The notes beneath the pieces are model-generated. The model saw only the letters and a list, made by a program, of their open reading frames with translations. It was not told the origin of the DNA and made no database searches. Source: Pseudobacteriovorax antillogorgiicola (GTDB taxonomy: Bacteria > Bdellovibrionota_B > Oligoflexia > Oligoflexales > RGVZ01). From it: a stretch of 64,000 nucleotides of DNA. Below are positions 9,379 to 18,949 of this stretch, piece by piece. Position numbers and translations under genes: made by a program. The stretch is taken from the NCBI GenBank assembly GCA_945898195.1, contig CAMDHM010000002.1, forward strand, positions 64,001 to 128,000, written 5' to 3'. Each line of letters starts with the position of its first letter. The stretch's first letter is position 1.

Positions 9379-10938
9379 GTGTCAATATCTGTGCAGGCCA
9401 TTTTGCAGTCATTTTTTAGCGAGCCGTTCATAAGCGGATTTTCTTTTGGCGACGGCCTGCGCATCGTTGAATGGATGATCACGATATTTGCGGCGCTCAG
9501 CATCCTCGGCCGCAAGCGTGATCCTGTGGCTTGCCTTGGCTGGCTTTTGGCCGTCGCAGCCTTTCCTTTTGTCGGAACTGCGCTTTATATCATCGGGGGC
9601 GTCAGCCCCTATGAAGCCCTCGCGCGACGCCGCAGGTTATCCTCGCGTCTTGTCCGTGCAGAGGAGCCGCCTGAGGTTCGCGCCTTTGCCCGTGCCGCAG
9701 CACTTGAAGAGCTTGAATTGAGTGACTGCCACGGGTTTGAAAACACCACGGCATGGACTGGCTGGGCTGCTGGTCACGGATTTTTTTCCAAGACGGGCGT
9801 CGACTTTCTAGAGAACTCGACTTCTGTTTATGCTGGGTTTGGAGAGGCCATAGCCAATGCCGAGCGCTATATCCTTGTTCAATTTTACCAAATTGTCCCC
9901 GATGCAGTCGGTCGACATTTCTATGGTCTTTTGGCAGAAAAAGCCCGCCAAGGGGTTGCAGTTCACGTGCTCTACGATGCCATGGGCTCTTATCGGATCA
10001 GCTCCAAACATTTAAAAATGGCCCGTGCCGCCGGCATTCACATCCATAGTTTCATGGGATTTCACCCAATGAAGCGGCGCCTGCAGATCAATTGGCGAAA
10101 CCACCGCAAGCTCCTCGTTGCAGATGGCAAGGTGGCTTTCGTTGGCGGCCTAAATTTGGGCGAGGTGTACCTTGAGGGTGAAGACTCCGATAATCCTGCG
10201 TGGCGGGACGTGCACTTTAAGCTTCAAGGGCAAGTGGCGACCCATTTGGAGCGTGTTTTTCGCGAGGACTGGCATTTTGCTACCGGTGAGGCGTTGGATC
10301 TAAGTAGGGCTTCCACCCCTTCTCTCCGTCATGAGCCTGCACATGCCGACCAAAAGCCTGGCGATGATCATCGGGTGCCGGCGGAATTTTCGGCCCTTTG
10401 CCTGTCGGTGGCCTCGGGGCCGGCCGACAGCCGAGCTGCATTTCACACGAGCCTTTTGAGTGTCCTCTACGAAGCAAAACGGCGAATTTGGCTATCAACC
10501 GCCTATTTCGTGCCGGACAAAACCTTGTTGCAGGCCATGCGCCAAGCGGTGGCCCGGGGGGTCGACCTGCAGCTTGTGATCCCGCGCCGCTCTAATCATC
10601 CGATGACCGACTTTTGCACGACGTCCTACTATCAGGAACTTCTGGATATTGGCTTGACCGTCCACCATTTTAACCCCGGGATGTTGCACGCGAAACTTTT
10701 GATTGCAGACGATGACTTGGTACTTACGGGATCGTCCAATCAGGACTACAGAAGTTTTTTCCTTAATTTTGAACTCGATCTGTTGATGCGAAATCGAGGG
10801 TTGACCGACAGGATCGAGGCGTACTTTCATGATTTGTTTTCAAAATCTTATGTTTTGACCCGCGAAAAAGTTGATTCAGACTATCGCTCGCAGATGCTTT
10901 TAAGGCGGATCAGCCGGCTTTGTTCCCCCTTGATGTAA
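9379..10938 (+). CDS. cls: Cardiolipin synthase (phospholipase D family)
   Basis: A 519-residue membrane enzyme that joins two phosphatidylglycerols into cardiolipin. Two N-terminal transmembrane helices ([14 protein letters not shown] and [19 protein letters not shown]) are followed by two phospholipase D modules, each with an intact HxKxxxxD site: [17 protein letters not shown] and [18 protein letters not shown]. The GTG at 9379 has GAAGGGA at good distance, while the ATG at 9346 has none, so I use 9379. It is divergent from the methylmalonyl-CoA mutase gene, sharing a region of about 80 bases. Confidence 0.9.
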   Translation: MSISVQAILQSFFSEPFISGFSFGDGLRIVEWMITIFAALSILGRKRDPVACLGWLLAVAAFPFVGTALYIIGGVSPYEALARRRRLSSRLVRAEEPPEVRAFARAAALEELELSDCHGFENTTAWTGWAAGHGFFSKTGVDFLENSTSVYAGFGEAIANAERYILVQFYQIVPDAVGRHFYGLLAEKARQGVAVHVLYDAMGSYRISSKHLKMARAAGIHIHSFMGFHPMKRRLQINWRNHRKLLVADGKVAFVGGLNLGEVYLEGEDSDNPAWRDVHFKLQGQVATHLERVFREDWHFATGEALDLSRASTPSLRHEPAHADQKPGDDHRVPAEFSALCLSVASGPADSRAAFHTSLLSVLYEAKRRIWLSTAYFVPDKTLLQAMRQAVARGVDLQLVIPRRSNHPMTDFCTTSYYQELLDIGLTVHHFNPGMLHAKLLIADDDLVLTGSSNQDYRSFFLNFELDLLMRNRGLTDRIEAYFHDLFSKSYVLTREKVDSDYRSQMLLRRISRLCSPLM

Positions 10939-10946
10939 AACGGGAC

Positions 10947-10975
10947 TTGAGGTTCATTTTGAGATCGATTATCAA
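10947..10975 (+). promoter_or_regulatory. Candidate sigma-70 promoter with overlapping Fur box
   Basis: TTGAGG (10947-10952) and TATCAA (10970-10975), 17 bases apart, form a plausible -35/-10 pair. TGAGATCGATTATCA at 10960-10974 matches 11 of 14 positions of the 7-1-7 Fur consensus, with one perfect half-site, and overlaps the -10. It lies 60 bases before an iron-permease gene, so iron repression is a sensible inference but unproven. Confidence 0.4.
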
Positions 10976-11034
10976 TATCCTGGTGACCAGTCTGGATAGT
11001 CGCATCGCCTAATTCTCTGAAAGGCGTACCCACC

Positions 11035-13284
11035 ATGGGATTTAAGGTATTTAATAAACTGAAACTTGCTCGGTTTGCCACTTTGGTCAGTGCTGCCCTA
11101 CTAGGCACCATGGCTTTTGCGCCCCGGGATGTTCGGGCAGAATCCAAGTCGAGCTTTGGCGCCGGCCACGACCCCGGACGCAACGGTCAAAAACCCCAGA
11201 CCATCGCCGCCGCCAGCATGCGGCAACTGATGAGTCTCGTGGAATATATTGGCAGCGATTATGCGGGGGCGGTTTCGGGTGACGCTGGATCAGTTGGCAA
11301 AGTCATCAAGCAAACTGAATACGAGGAAATTACTCAATTTAGCGAAGCCACCCTTGAAGCTTTTGCGGTGGTTTCTCAAGCCCGTCCTAAAACTCCTGGT
11401 CTTGATTCGATTGGCCAGGAATTGCGGGATTTAAAAGCTGCTGTCGCAGCCAAAAAAAGCCCCGAGGAAGTCCGGGCCCTCGCTCGTTCAGCGAGAGAGC
11501 ATCTTATTGATGCCTTTCAGTTGACTTTGGCACCGGCCCAAGTTCCGCAAAAGGCTTTAGCCACGGCCGCTTTTCAAACCAATTGTGCGGCTTGCCACGG
11601 TGTTTCCGGCCACGGCGATGGAGTCCTTTCGGTAAAGCTTGACCCTAAGCCACGTGATTTCGGCGAACCCAAATTTGCACGAGGTAATTCTCCGTTTCGA
11701 TCTTTAAACATTCTTCATACCGGTGTGGCGGGAACGCCGATGGCATCTTTTGTGGACCGTCTGTCGGGTAATGAAATGTGGAGCCTTTCCTTTTGGATCA
11801 GCGGCCTTGCCCACAATCAAAAGGCAACGGTGGCGTCTTTGCCCCAAGCGGTGCGAGATGAACTTAAATCTAAAATCAGCCTTGAATTGCTGTCCCGCGC
11901 TTCCGACGAGGAGCTTTCCAGTTGGGTGAAGGTCAATATTCATGGCCTTACTGAATCCAAGACGACCGTGGCGGCGATTATGGCCGCCCTGCGCGTGGAT
12001 GCCCCTTACGACGGCGATTTGGCTCGCAAGTCTGGCGATATGGTTGCAGCCGGCACCGTTACGGCCAATGATTCAAACTCTGGAATGGGAGCAGAGGTCG
12101 TACGCTCTTCGGTTCAGAATGCCAAAGACGGTGTTGCAGAGGCCGTTTCATTGGCAAGTCAGGGTCAATTTGATCGGGCTAAATCAAGGCTTCTCGATGC
12201 ATACCTGGTCGGATTTGAACCGGCCGAGAAGGCCCTTAGGATGGTGGATCCCTCTGCAGTTGCGGCGGTTGAAAAACAATTTGTCGCAGCACGTTCAGTA
12301 TTTAATTCAGATACATCAGAACGCCTTCGCAGTGAGGCAGCCTCCAAATTAAATCAGGCTTTAGATAATGCCATGAGCTTTGCGCAGGCTGCCAAAGTAG
12401 CACCGTCGAGCAAGAACCCTTCGGCAAGCGAGGGTGATTTTGTGATCCGGATCTCGCAAAAAGCTCTGGCTGATTTTTTTGGTTCTTTTTTGATTATTTT
12501 TCGCGAAGGTTTTGAAGCCTTCTTGATCATTGCAGCCCTTCTAGCAGCCCTTGGCAACATGGGGATGACCAGCGCACGCAAGTGGATCCACGTTGGCTGG
12601 AGCTCGGCTTTGGCGTTGGGCATTGCGACCTTTTTTGCGCTCAACCATCTGGCCCATATATCTGGTATGGGCCGCGAGATGATGGAGGCCATGGCCACCG
12701 GTCTTGCCGCTGTCGTCTTGTTCTATGTCGGTTTTTGGATGCTCTCTCAGGCGGAACGTTCCCAATGGGACAAATTTATCCGTGGTGGTGCCCGCGAGGC
12801 GGTGACTTCCGGAAAGGTTTGGACTTTGGCGGGTTTGGCATTCATTGCGGTCTACCGTGAGGCCGCCGAAACGGTGCTTTTTTACAATGCCCTGTCCAAT
12901 GGCGCGTCATCGGGCGCGGCGGTGATTGTTGGCTTTGCTGCGGGCGTGTTTTGCCTTAGCGGAATTTGTTTTGGCATCCAACGTTACGGTTTAAGGATGC
13001 CCTTGCGTAAGTTTTTCTTGAGCACGAGCGTTTTAATGGTGACACTGGCGGTCATTTTGGCTGGAAAGTCGGTCGCTGAAATCATTGAGGCCGGGATGCT
13101 GGAGCCCGTGCGAATCGCGATGGTGCCCACGTTGGATTTCCTGGGAATTTACCCCTACGTCCAGACTTTATTGGCTCAAGGCTTGCTTCTAGCGATTGCG
13201 GCGGGAATCTGGGTCTGGAAGAAGCAGTCGTTCCACAAAAGAGCCTCGTTGGCCTTGTCCACCGTTGAGCGGTCTGGTAACTAA
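11035..13284 (+). CDS. Cytochrome c-FTR1 fusion iron permease
   Basis: A 749-residue fusion. Residues 1-35 form a signal peptide; a periplasmic part follows with one haem site CAACH at 184 in a cytochrome c domain, then a long helical linker. From about 475 there are seven hydrophobic helices of the FTR1 iron-permease family, with both diagnostic motifs REGFE (490) and REAAE (608) that bind iron in yeast Ftr1. The attached cytochrome could oxidise ferrous iron or pass on electrons, in place of the separate oxidase of fungal systems; this role is inferred. A candidate Fur-overlapped promoter lies just upstream, and tRNA-Arg starts 16 bases after the stop. Confidence 0.88.
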   Translation: MGFKVFNKLKLARFATLVSAALLGTMAFAPRDVRAESKSSFGAGHDPGRNGQKPQTIAAASMRQLMSLVEYIGSDYAGAVSGDAGSVGKVIKQTEYEEITQFSEATLEAFAVVSQARPKTPGLDSIGQELRDLKAAVAAKKSPEEVRALARSAREHLIDAFQLTLAPAQVPQKALATAAFQTNCAACHGVSGHGDGVLSVKLDPKPRDFGEPKFARGNSPFRSLNILHTGVAGTPMASFVDRLSGNEMWSLSFWISGLAHNQKATVASLPQAVRDELKSKISLELLSRASDEELSSWVKVNIHGLTESKTTVAAIMAALRVDAPYDGDLARKSGDMVAAGTVTANDSNSGMGAEVVRSSVQNAKDGVAEAVSLASQGQFDRAKSRLLDAYLVGFEPAEKALRMVDPSAVAAVEKQFVAARSVFNSDTSERLRSEAASKLNQALDNAMSFAQAAKVAPSSKNPSASEGDFVIRISQKALADFFGSFLIIFREGFEAFLIIAALLAALGNMGMTSARKWIHVGWSSALALGIATFFALNHLAHISGMGREMMEAMATGLAAVVLFYVGFWMLSQAERSQWDKFIRGGAREAVTSGKVWTLAGLAFIAVYREAAETVLFYNALSNGASSGAAVIVGFAAGVFCLSGICFGIQRYGLRMPLRKFFLSTSVLMVTLAVILAGKSVAEIIEAGMLEPVRIAMVPTLDFLGIYPYVQTLLAQGLLLAIAAGIWVWKKQSFHKRASLALSTVERSGN

Positions 13285-13300
13285 CGAGTTCCCTTCATCG

Positions 13301-13375
13301 GGTCCCGTAGTGAAACGGATATCATACCGCCCTCCGAAGGCGGGGTTGCTGGTTCGATTCCAGCCGGGACCACCA
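13301..13375 (+). tRNA. tRNA-Arg (anticodon CCG)
   Basis: A 7-bp acceptor stem (GGTCCCG with CGGGACC), anticodon arm CCGCC-CTCCGAA-GGCGG giving anticodon CCG, T-arm GCTGG-TTCGATT-CCAGC, discriminator A and an encoded CCA at 13373-13375. It reads CGG codons. It sits between the FTR1 fusion and the di-haem peroxidase genes on the same strand. Confidence 0.97.
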
Positions 13376-13433
13376 TTTCTTAACTCAAATATCATCCCGA
13401 GCGCAGCGAAGGCTCAATTCTGAGGGTTTGATT

Positions 13434-14513
13434 ATGCTTCACACGCTCCGCAAGGTCCTGAAAGTTATGGGAGCCGTTTTAACGGTCTCGGTCTCGGTCT
13501 CGGCCGCAGGTCCGCATGCCAGCATACCAGCGCGGGCACCAGCACCAGCCGCAAATCCGATAACCCCGGCCAAGATCGAATTGGGTAAGAAACTTTATTT
13601 TGATCCGCGCCTTTCGGTAGACGGAACGGTCTCATGCAACAGCTGCCACAACCTCATGAGTGGCGGAGAGGACAACCTTCCGGTCAGTGTTGGAGTCCGC
13701 GGTCAAAAAGGTGGGCGTTCGGCTCCCACGGTTTGGAATGCAGCCTTCATGTCAGTCCAATTTTGGGATGGGCGTGCGGCCTCGCTCGAGGATCAGGCCA
13801 AGGGTCCTCTTACCAATCCGATTGAAATGGGAATGAAAGATCACGCGGCCGTCATCAAGGTGGTTTCTGAAATCCCTGAATACAATGACGAATTTGCGGC
13901 GGCTTTCTCGGGCGAAAAAAATCCAGTCAACATCGATAATTTGGCGAAGGCAATCGCCACCTTTGAGCGGACTCTCGTCACTCCAAATAGCCGTTTTGAT
14001 CAGTATCTTGGCGGAAATGAGGGCGCTCTGACGCCGGTCGAGAGGCATGGTTATGAACTTGTGCAATCAGTTGGCTGCGTTAGCTGCCACTCTGGCGTAA
14101 ATTTTTCGGGTCCAACCCTGCCCGAGGGTACGGGTTTTTATCAAAAATTCCCTACCTATGAGACCAACTCGTATGTAAAGCAGTACCGGTTGAAAGACGA
14201 CGTTGGACGTTTTGCCGTTACAAAAAACCTGTCTGATCGTCATAAATGGCGTGTCCCAACGTGGCGCAATATAGCTTTAACGGCCCCCTACTTTCACAAT
14301 GGTTCGGTGACCTCTCTAGATGAGGCCGTTCGTGTCATGGCAAAAACACAACTGGATCGAGATCTGCGCGAAGAAGAAGTCGCAGCAATTGTGGTCTTCA
14401 TGCGCAGCCTTACCGGCGAATTTCCCAAGATTGACCTGCCGCGCCTTCCGGCAACCCCTGGTTTTTCAGTGTCGACCAAGGCGGTAGGAGTCGGGGCAAA
14501 AAAACGGCTGTGA
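13434..14513 (+). CDS. Di-haem cytochrome c peroxidase (CcpA/MauG family)
   Basis: A 359-residue periplasmic protein that would reduce hydrogen peroxide with electrons from small cytochromes. It has a signal peptide (core AVLTVSVSVSAAG) and two haem sites, CNSCH at residue 68 and CVSCH at 215, at family spacing. Other family blocks are ELGKKLYFDPRLS, FWDGRAASLEDQAKGPL, KWRVPTWRNIALTAPYFHNG and SLDEAV. ATG 13434 has GAGGG 7 bases ahead; a TTG at 13428 is too close to it. Its nearness to the iron permease suggests a shared iron/oxidative-stress theme, but the tRNA lies between them. Confidence 0.93.
   Translation: MLHTLRKVLKVMGAVLTVSVSVSAAGPHASIPARAPAPAANPITPAKIELGKKLYFDPRLSVDGTVSCNSCHNLMSGGEDNLPVSVGVRGQKGGRSAPTVWNAAFMSVQFWDGRAASLEDQAKGPLTNPIEMGMKDHAAVIKVVSEIPEYNDEFAAAFSGEKNPVNIDNLAKAIATFERTLVTPNSRFDQYLGGNEGALTPVERHGYELVQSVGCVSCHSGVNFSGPTLPEGTGFYQKFPTYETNSYVKQYRLKDDVGRFAVTKNLSDRHKWRVPTWRNIALTAPYFHNGSVTSLDEAVRVMAKTQLDRDLREEEVAAIVVFMRSLTGEFPKIDLPRLPATPGFSVSTKAVGVGAKKRL
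13484..13501 (+). repeat. Three tandem GGTCTC hexamers
   Basis: GGTCTC is repeated three times inside the signal-peptide coding part of the peroxidase gene, giving alternating Val-Ser. A change in copy number would alter the hydrophobic core without shifting the frame. Confidence 0.8.
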
Positions 14514-14557
14514 AGTGACCCCCGACCCAATTCTGTGGGCCAGGACCCAAAACGGCG

Positions 14558-15445
14558 TTAGGGAATCAGGGTAATCTTCCACAGAACGAGGCTTTTACGG
14601 AGGGCGTCCAGCATGGCTTCTGGCACGCTGGTGGCCTTTGCTGTGCTTATTTGCATGCCAGCTGAAAACTGCAAGATGCGCTCACATTGCAGGCCTTCGG
14701 ACTTAAGAAAATCCTTGAACTCATGTTCATTTTCAAAGGCCTCAGAAAGCATCGCTCGACCAGTCGCTTCGGCGATGGCCGAAAGAACTTTTTTAGAGTC
14801 TGCGCTGATTTGAGTCCAATCGGAGATCGTGCTCTGAAATTCAAAGTCGGGATTAATCCAGGCGCCGCCAAATTTTTTCAGAAGGCTTTTAATATTTCTC
14901 GTGGCGGCAATTTTTTCCTTACGAGAAAAATAATGAAAGAGCCCCTCGTGGATGATGGCGACAGGTTTTTTTGGGTCTAGATAGGCCGCCGCTTTGTCGA
15001 GATCCGTCACGTCGAGGACGTTAGCCTCGGCAAAAATCAAATTAGGACGAACATCATTGGCCGGCTTGCCGGTGATGGTCTCGACGATCCGCATTTTTTC
15101 TTGTGTGATCCCCGGTAGATCAGTCTCGATGTAGCGGATGGTAGGATCCGTGGTCATGGCTAGGCCGCGAAGGGAAATGCCGCTGGCGCATTCAAGGACC
15201 TGTTTGATTCCCGAATTTTTTATTTCACGGAAAAGGCTTTTGTAGCGAATTTCAAGGATCGGTGCGCCCCAAAGGGTTTGTTCGGGTGCGATTCCATGGG
15301 GGGCCATCATTTCTTTCACGGCGGCATAGGCATGTGAAAGGTCAGAAGATTCCTTGGCGTAGGGAATATCCGAAAAGGAGCGCCACCAGGCAACCAGTTT
15401 CGCTGTTGGACTGATCAGGCTGTGATCGGCATTAAATTGATTCAT
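14558..15445 (-). CDS. LCMT-like SAM-dependent O-methyltransferase
   Basis: A 295-residue class I methyltransferase of the leucine carboxyl methyltransferase/COG3315 family. Recognisable blocks: GIKQVLECASGISLRGLAM (SAM-binding loop, the usual G.G.D replaced by ASGISLRG), YIETDLPGI (acidic residue that binds the SAM ribose) and AIIHEGLFHYF. The substrate is unknown; family members methylate carboxylates or polyketides. It is last in the minus-strand unit mqnC-phosphodiesterase-M28 peptidase-this gene, starting 5 bases after the peptidase stop, so co-expression is likely though no shared pathway is apparent. Confidence 0.75.
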   Translation of the reverse strand: MNQFNADHSLISPTAKLVAWWRSFSDIPYAKESSDLSHAYAAVKEMMAPHGIAPEQTLWGAPILEIRYKSLFREIKNSGIKQVLECASGISLRGLAMTTDPTIRYIETDLPGITQEKMRIVETITGKPANDVRPNLIFAEANVLDVTDLDKAAAYLDPKKPVAIIHEGLFHYFSRKEKIAATRNIKSLLKKFGGAWINPDFEFQSTISDWTQISADSKKVLSAIAEATGRAMLSEAFENEHEFKDFLKSEGLQCERILQFSAGMQISTAKATSVPEAMLDALRKSLVLWKITLIP

Positions 15446-15450
15446 GGCTG

Positions 15451-17220
15451 CTACTTTTTAATGAGGGACACGGTGCGCCCGTGGCTTGGTGAATTGCTGG
15501 TATCGTATCCGAAAGCGCGCCCAGGTGTAGAGACGGTATCAGCCGGAAACGGAATGTAGAAGAACTTCCGACCGGACGGATTGTTCTCCCTTACAATTTC
15601 AGTGCCAATCAGGCGGTCCGATACACACGCCGTTCCAGCATTTGCCGTGACGCTGCAAGTCTCGATGGACGTGACCGACTGAGGCGCACTAAAAATGGCG
15701 AGGGCCCCGGTTTCTGTCAGTCCTGAAGGGCGAACGTCTGCTGGAATCTGGTCGTAGGCCAGCACAGCCATTTTGAGGTCAGGATCGCGTGAGGCCACCG
15801 CAAATTTCGTGGCATAGTCCGAATCTGACCCCACGATCCCCGCATGGTGAGAGAGAAACGCTAGGATCAGGCGTGAAACCCTAACCGCCAGGTTTGGCGT
15901 GTTGGCATTGGCGAGCGTGTCGTTTGCAGTGTGGAGCTTCGTGTTGTAGGCGGCGGGATTTTCGAAAGGGAACACGGTTGGAAATCCGACTCGATACCAA
16001 CTTCGATGATCGGAGGTCCCCGTGACGTGTTGGCCAAGATCAGAGAAATTACCGCCAAGATAAGTCGTTAGAAGATCCTTCGCGGAACGCCGAAGGATGG
16101 CGTTTGTATCATCATGAAACAGGTGGATGGTTTCACTGGAACCGTCTGAAGAGTAAGACGCCATGTCGACTTGGAGCATGGCCGATACTTTTTTTCCGGC
16201 GGTTGCGTAATCGTTAGCAATTTGTCCGCTGCCAATAAGCCCAATTTCTTCTGCACCGTAGGCATGCCATTCAATGCGCCGTTTGAAACGAATATTATTT
16301 GCCGCAAGCACGCGCATGGTCTCCGCGAGAATACCCACTCCAGAGGCATTGTCGTCGGCCCCTGGGGCGTTAGTTTGGTCCGAGTTATTGATGCTGTCGA
16401 GGTGTGAGCCGATAACAATAATTGTGTCGTCGTCGGTGGTTCCGGACAGTGCCGAGACCACCGATGGTTGCGTGGAGGCGATCCCGGTATGGCTAACTTG
16501 TGTGGTGGATACGTTGCCCGACGGCCAACTCGACCCGGCATAGGCGGCACGGAAAATGGCCTCCACCTGAGTTGATGCAGCCGGTCCAGAGGTACCAGAG
16601 TAATAGCGGCTGGATAGCCCTTGCAGTGTGGTCATGGTGGCGATGATGTGGGCCGCCGTTGCCTGCGGGAAAAGCGGCTCAGGTGCCGAAAGTTTTATGG
16701 TTTCATCATAAACCGGGGGGGTAATGTTGGCGGAGGTGGCTTGTGTGAGATTGAGCTCGCACGAGGTGAGCCCGGGACCGCTGATCACTTCGATTCCAGC
16801 ACATCCGCCGTGCTGTTCGCTGTGAGATTTTCCAGCCAGGGCTTCAAGCTCATCTATGGATTCGACACGAAGGATCGTTTCCGACGTGTGAAGAGACGTG
16901 CCTTGGAAAGATTTCCTGCGGACTAAATAGGGGACGTTTTCATCGGAGGCTTTGCCGCAGGGGGGCGCGGAAAATTTTTTGGGAGGCATCAAGTCGGCAT
17001 TAGAATCGCTGGAAAGGCCTGCGGGTAGACTTGTGACAGCCCAGCGCGACCCACTCCAGTCCGTCGTCCCGTCCCAATCGGAGGGAATAAGGGAGTCTAC
17101 CGAAGATCCGCTGCTGGGACCTGAATTTCTTGATTTTCCGCAATTGGCAGCGATGGCCGCAGCGCTAACGGCAGTAGCGACAACGGCGATGCGCAAAGTC
17201 TGCGAGAATTTCTGAGTCAT
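15451..17220 (-). CDS. Secreted M28-family zinc aminopeptidase
   Basis: A 589-residue exported peptidase resembling Aeromonas/Vibrio leucyl aminopeptidases. All five di-zinc ligands can be seen: His in GSHLDS, Asp in GADDNASG, Glu in GAEEIGLIG, Asp in LQVDMASY and His in NTKLHTAND; the first Glu of the EE pair is the general base. The N-terminus has a signal sequence ending in AAAIAANC, so a lipoprotein with an unusual lipobox is possible. ATG 17220 has AGGAG 5 bases upstream; a GTG at 17226 is too close to it. About 150 residues before and 130 after the catalytic core are not recognised. It starts 8 bases after the phosphodiesterase stop. Confidence 0.85.
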   Translation of the reverse strand: MTQKFSQTLRIAVVATAVSAAAIAANCGKSRNSGPSSGSSVDSLIPSDWDGTTDWSGSRWAVTSLPAGLSSDSNADLMPPKKFSAPPCGKASDENVPYLVRRKSFQGTSLHTSETILRVESIDELEALAGKSHSEQHGGCAGIEVISGPGLTSCELNLTQATSANITPPVYDETIKLSAPEPLFPQATAAHIIATMTTLQGLSSRYYSGTSGPAASTQVEAIFRAAYAGSSWPSGNVSTTQVSHTGIASTQPSVVSALSGTTDDDTIIVIGSHLDSINNSDQTNAPGADDNASGVGILAETMRVLAANNIRFKRRIEWHAYGAEEIGLIGSGQIANDYATAGKKVSAMLQVDMASYSSDGSSETIHLFHDDTNAILRRSAKDLLTTYLGGNFSDLGQHVTGTSDHRSWYRVGFPTVFPFENPAAYNTKLHTANDTLANANTPNLAVRVSRLILAFLSHHAGIVGSDSDYATKFAVASRDPDLKMAVLAYDQIPADVRPSGLTETGALAIFSAPQSVTSIETCSVTANAGTACVSDRLIGTEIVRENNPSGRKFFYIPFPADTVSTPGRAFGYDTSNSPSHGRTVSLIKK

Positions 17221-17228
17221 GCTCACTC

Positions 17229-18911
17229 CTAGTGAAATACGGAGGTTCCTTCGCAGTCTTTTGGCGTGTGCAACTTAAGTTGCTCGGCAAAAGTGGGAAC
17301 CGCTTGTACCAGCGAGACGATTGGGCTGCGGTGGATGGCTGGAGTGATCCCTGGACCGCGGAACATCAAAGCAGTCAGCATGGATGGCGACTCGGGCTTG
17401 TGTCCATGCATTCCAGGCACTTTGGGTGGGAGAAAAGTCTTTTTTTCCAAGGCGTTGTTGTTGAACCAGATGCCGTCTTCTGAGCGAAATGCCCAAACAG
17501 CATCACCATACGGCCAATCTGAGGGTTTGATGGTGGCACGTTCTGCCGCCATTTCGACCACGGGTTTTTCCTGCCAAGTGATCTTTGCTAGAGCGTCCCG
17601 CACGCCCTCACCCAATTTTTTGGCGGCGGCCGGATCGATGGTGTCGCTTTTAGGATAGAGGTAGAGCATGGAATCTGAGGCGTAAACGTCGAGGTGTTCC
17701 TCAATATTTGCAGGGAGCAAAGGCGCAACATTTAGATTGGTTGTGGTGGCCGTCATCCCATGATCGCCCATAAGGGCTATCACATCGATGGGCCTTGCCG
17801 TGGCAAGAACCTTGGCCAGATTATCATCCACGCGTTTGAATGCCGTGCGGTAGGCCGCCGTGACCGGGTCTTGCGCTTTCAAACTGCCGGTGTCTGGCAG
17901 CATATTTTGTAGTCCGTGCCCCGTGGAGTCTAATAGCGGCTGGTAGAACAGGACAATGTCGGGTTTAAATTCAGGGATTGCACGGCTTGCCACGTCGGCT
18001 AGGAAATCATCTAGAATTCCCTGAATAGCGACAACCTCTAATGGGCTCAGGTCAACATCTAGGCCCTTGATATTAACGTCGGGCCAGACGAGGCCGGCTT
18101 CATCAAGGCTAGCGCGGAACGACTCAGGAAAAGCTTCGTTGTACGAAGGTCTGGAGATCAAATACGTATTCGTTTTTCCAGAAACAAGGCGAATCACAAT
18201 CCGGCGCAGGCGTTCCCCGTCGTGGATCAAAAGATTGGCGGGGTTATGAGCTTCGGCCGCTCCGGGCAGCTTGACAAGGTGCTCGGCTCCGCGGAGGTCC
18301 ACATACTTCACGGTCGAGCCTGAGCCTGACGAATAAAAGTGGAGATTTAATTTGAGGTTTTTTGTGGGGTTAATCAGGATTTCGATTTCTATCGGTTTGA
18401 GATCTCCACGCGGCACAGTGACGATCGCCGGTTTTCCCATACGGGATTCATCGGGATAAGTGATCCCGAGATCCATGGTCCTTTGGGGGGTGGTTCCGTC
18501 CATGGCGACGTAGGCAAATGCTGCGACTTTGCGCCCTTGCCGGCGTGCAGCTTCCCACATAGTCTCGCTTTGGAATGGGTCTTTGAAGCCACTGACTTTT
18601 TTGTGATTGCGTAGAAAATGATTGCCGGTGATGCCGTGACGCGTCGGCGACGAACAAGTGGACGTTCCAGCGTGGCTTGGAGCGGTGATGGAAATGATGT
18701 GGGCTTTTGCTTGTGTGTAGACGGCGCTATTTTTCCAAAGTGACTGAAAGCCATTGGGATTGGCCTCAGGTTGTTCGATGTAGGACTCTAACAAGCGGGG
18801 CTGTAACCCGTCGACGGAGATGAAGTAACCTCTTGGGACCGGCGCGGCATGAAGGGCGCCCGTTGTCGCAATAAAACATATGGCTAGCAAGGTCACGGTG
18901 ATTAGGCGCAT
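17229..18911 (-). CDS. Exported alkaline-phosphatase-superfamily phosphodiesterase
   Basis: A 560-residue protein of the type I phosphodiesterase/nucleotide pyrophosphatase group. A signal peptide (core LITVTLLAICFIATTGAL) precedes FISVDGL (metal Asp), ITAPSHAGTST (Thr nucleophile region), LLDSTGHG (Asp and His ligands) and MGDHGM (Asp-His ligands), which together form the two-metal site. Substrate unknown; phosphate scavenging from nucleotides or lipids would fit. I use the ATG at 18911 (GGGA 5 bases upstream); an ATG at 18917 and a TTG at 18953 are alternatives, the latter overlapping the mqnC stop. Confidence 0.82.
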   Translation of the reverse strand: MRLITVTLLAICFIATTGALHAAPVPRGYFISVDGLQPRLLESYIEQPEANPNGFQSLWKNSAVYTQAKAHIISITAPSHAGTSTCSSPTRHGITGNHFLRNHKKVSGFKDPFQSETMWEAARRQGRKVAAFAYVAMDGTTPQRTMDLGITYPDESRMGKPAIVTVPRGDLKPIEIEILINPTKNLKLNLHFYSSGSGSTVKYVDLRGAEHLVKLPGAAEAHNPANLLIHDGERLRRIVIRLVSGKTNTYLISRPSYNEAFPESFRASLDEAGLVWPDVNIKGLDVDLSPLEVVAIQGILDDFLADVASRAIPEFKPDIVLFYQPLLDSTGHGLQNMLPDTGSLKAQDPVTAAYRTAFKRVDDNLAKVLATARPIDVIALMGDHGMTATTTNLNVAPLLPANIEEHLDVYASDSMLYLYPKSDTIDPAAAKKLGEGVRDALAKITWQEKPVVEMAAERATIKPSDWPYGDAVWAFRSEDGIWFNNNALEKKTFLPPKVPGMHGHKPESPSMLTALMFRGPGITPAIHRSPIVSLVQAVPTFAEQLKLHTPKDCEGTSVFH

Positions 18912-18949
18912 GAGCATCCCGTCAAGAAAGCCCCTGAGGGCAAAGGGCG

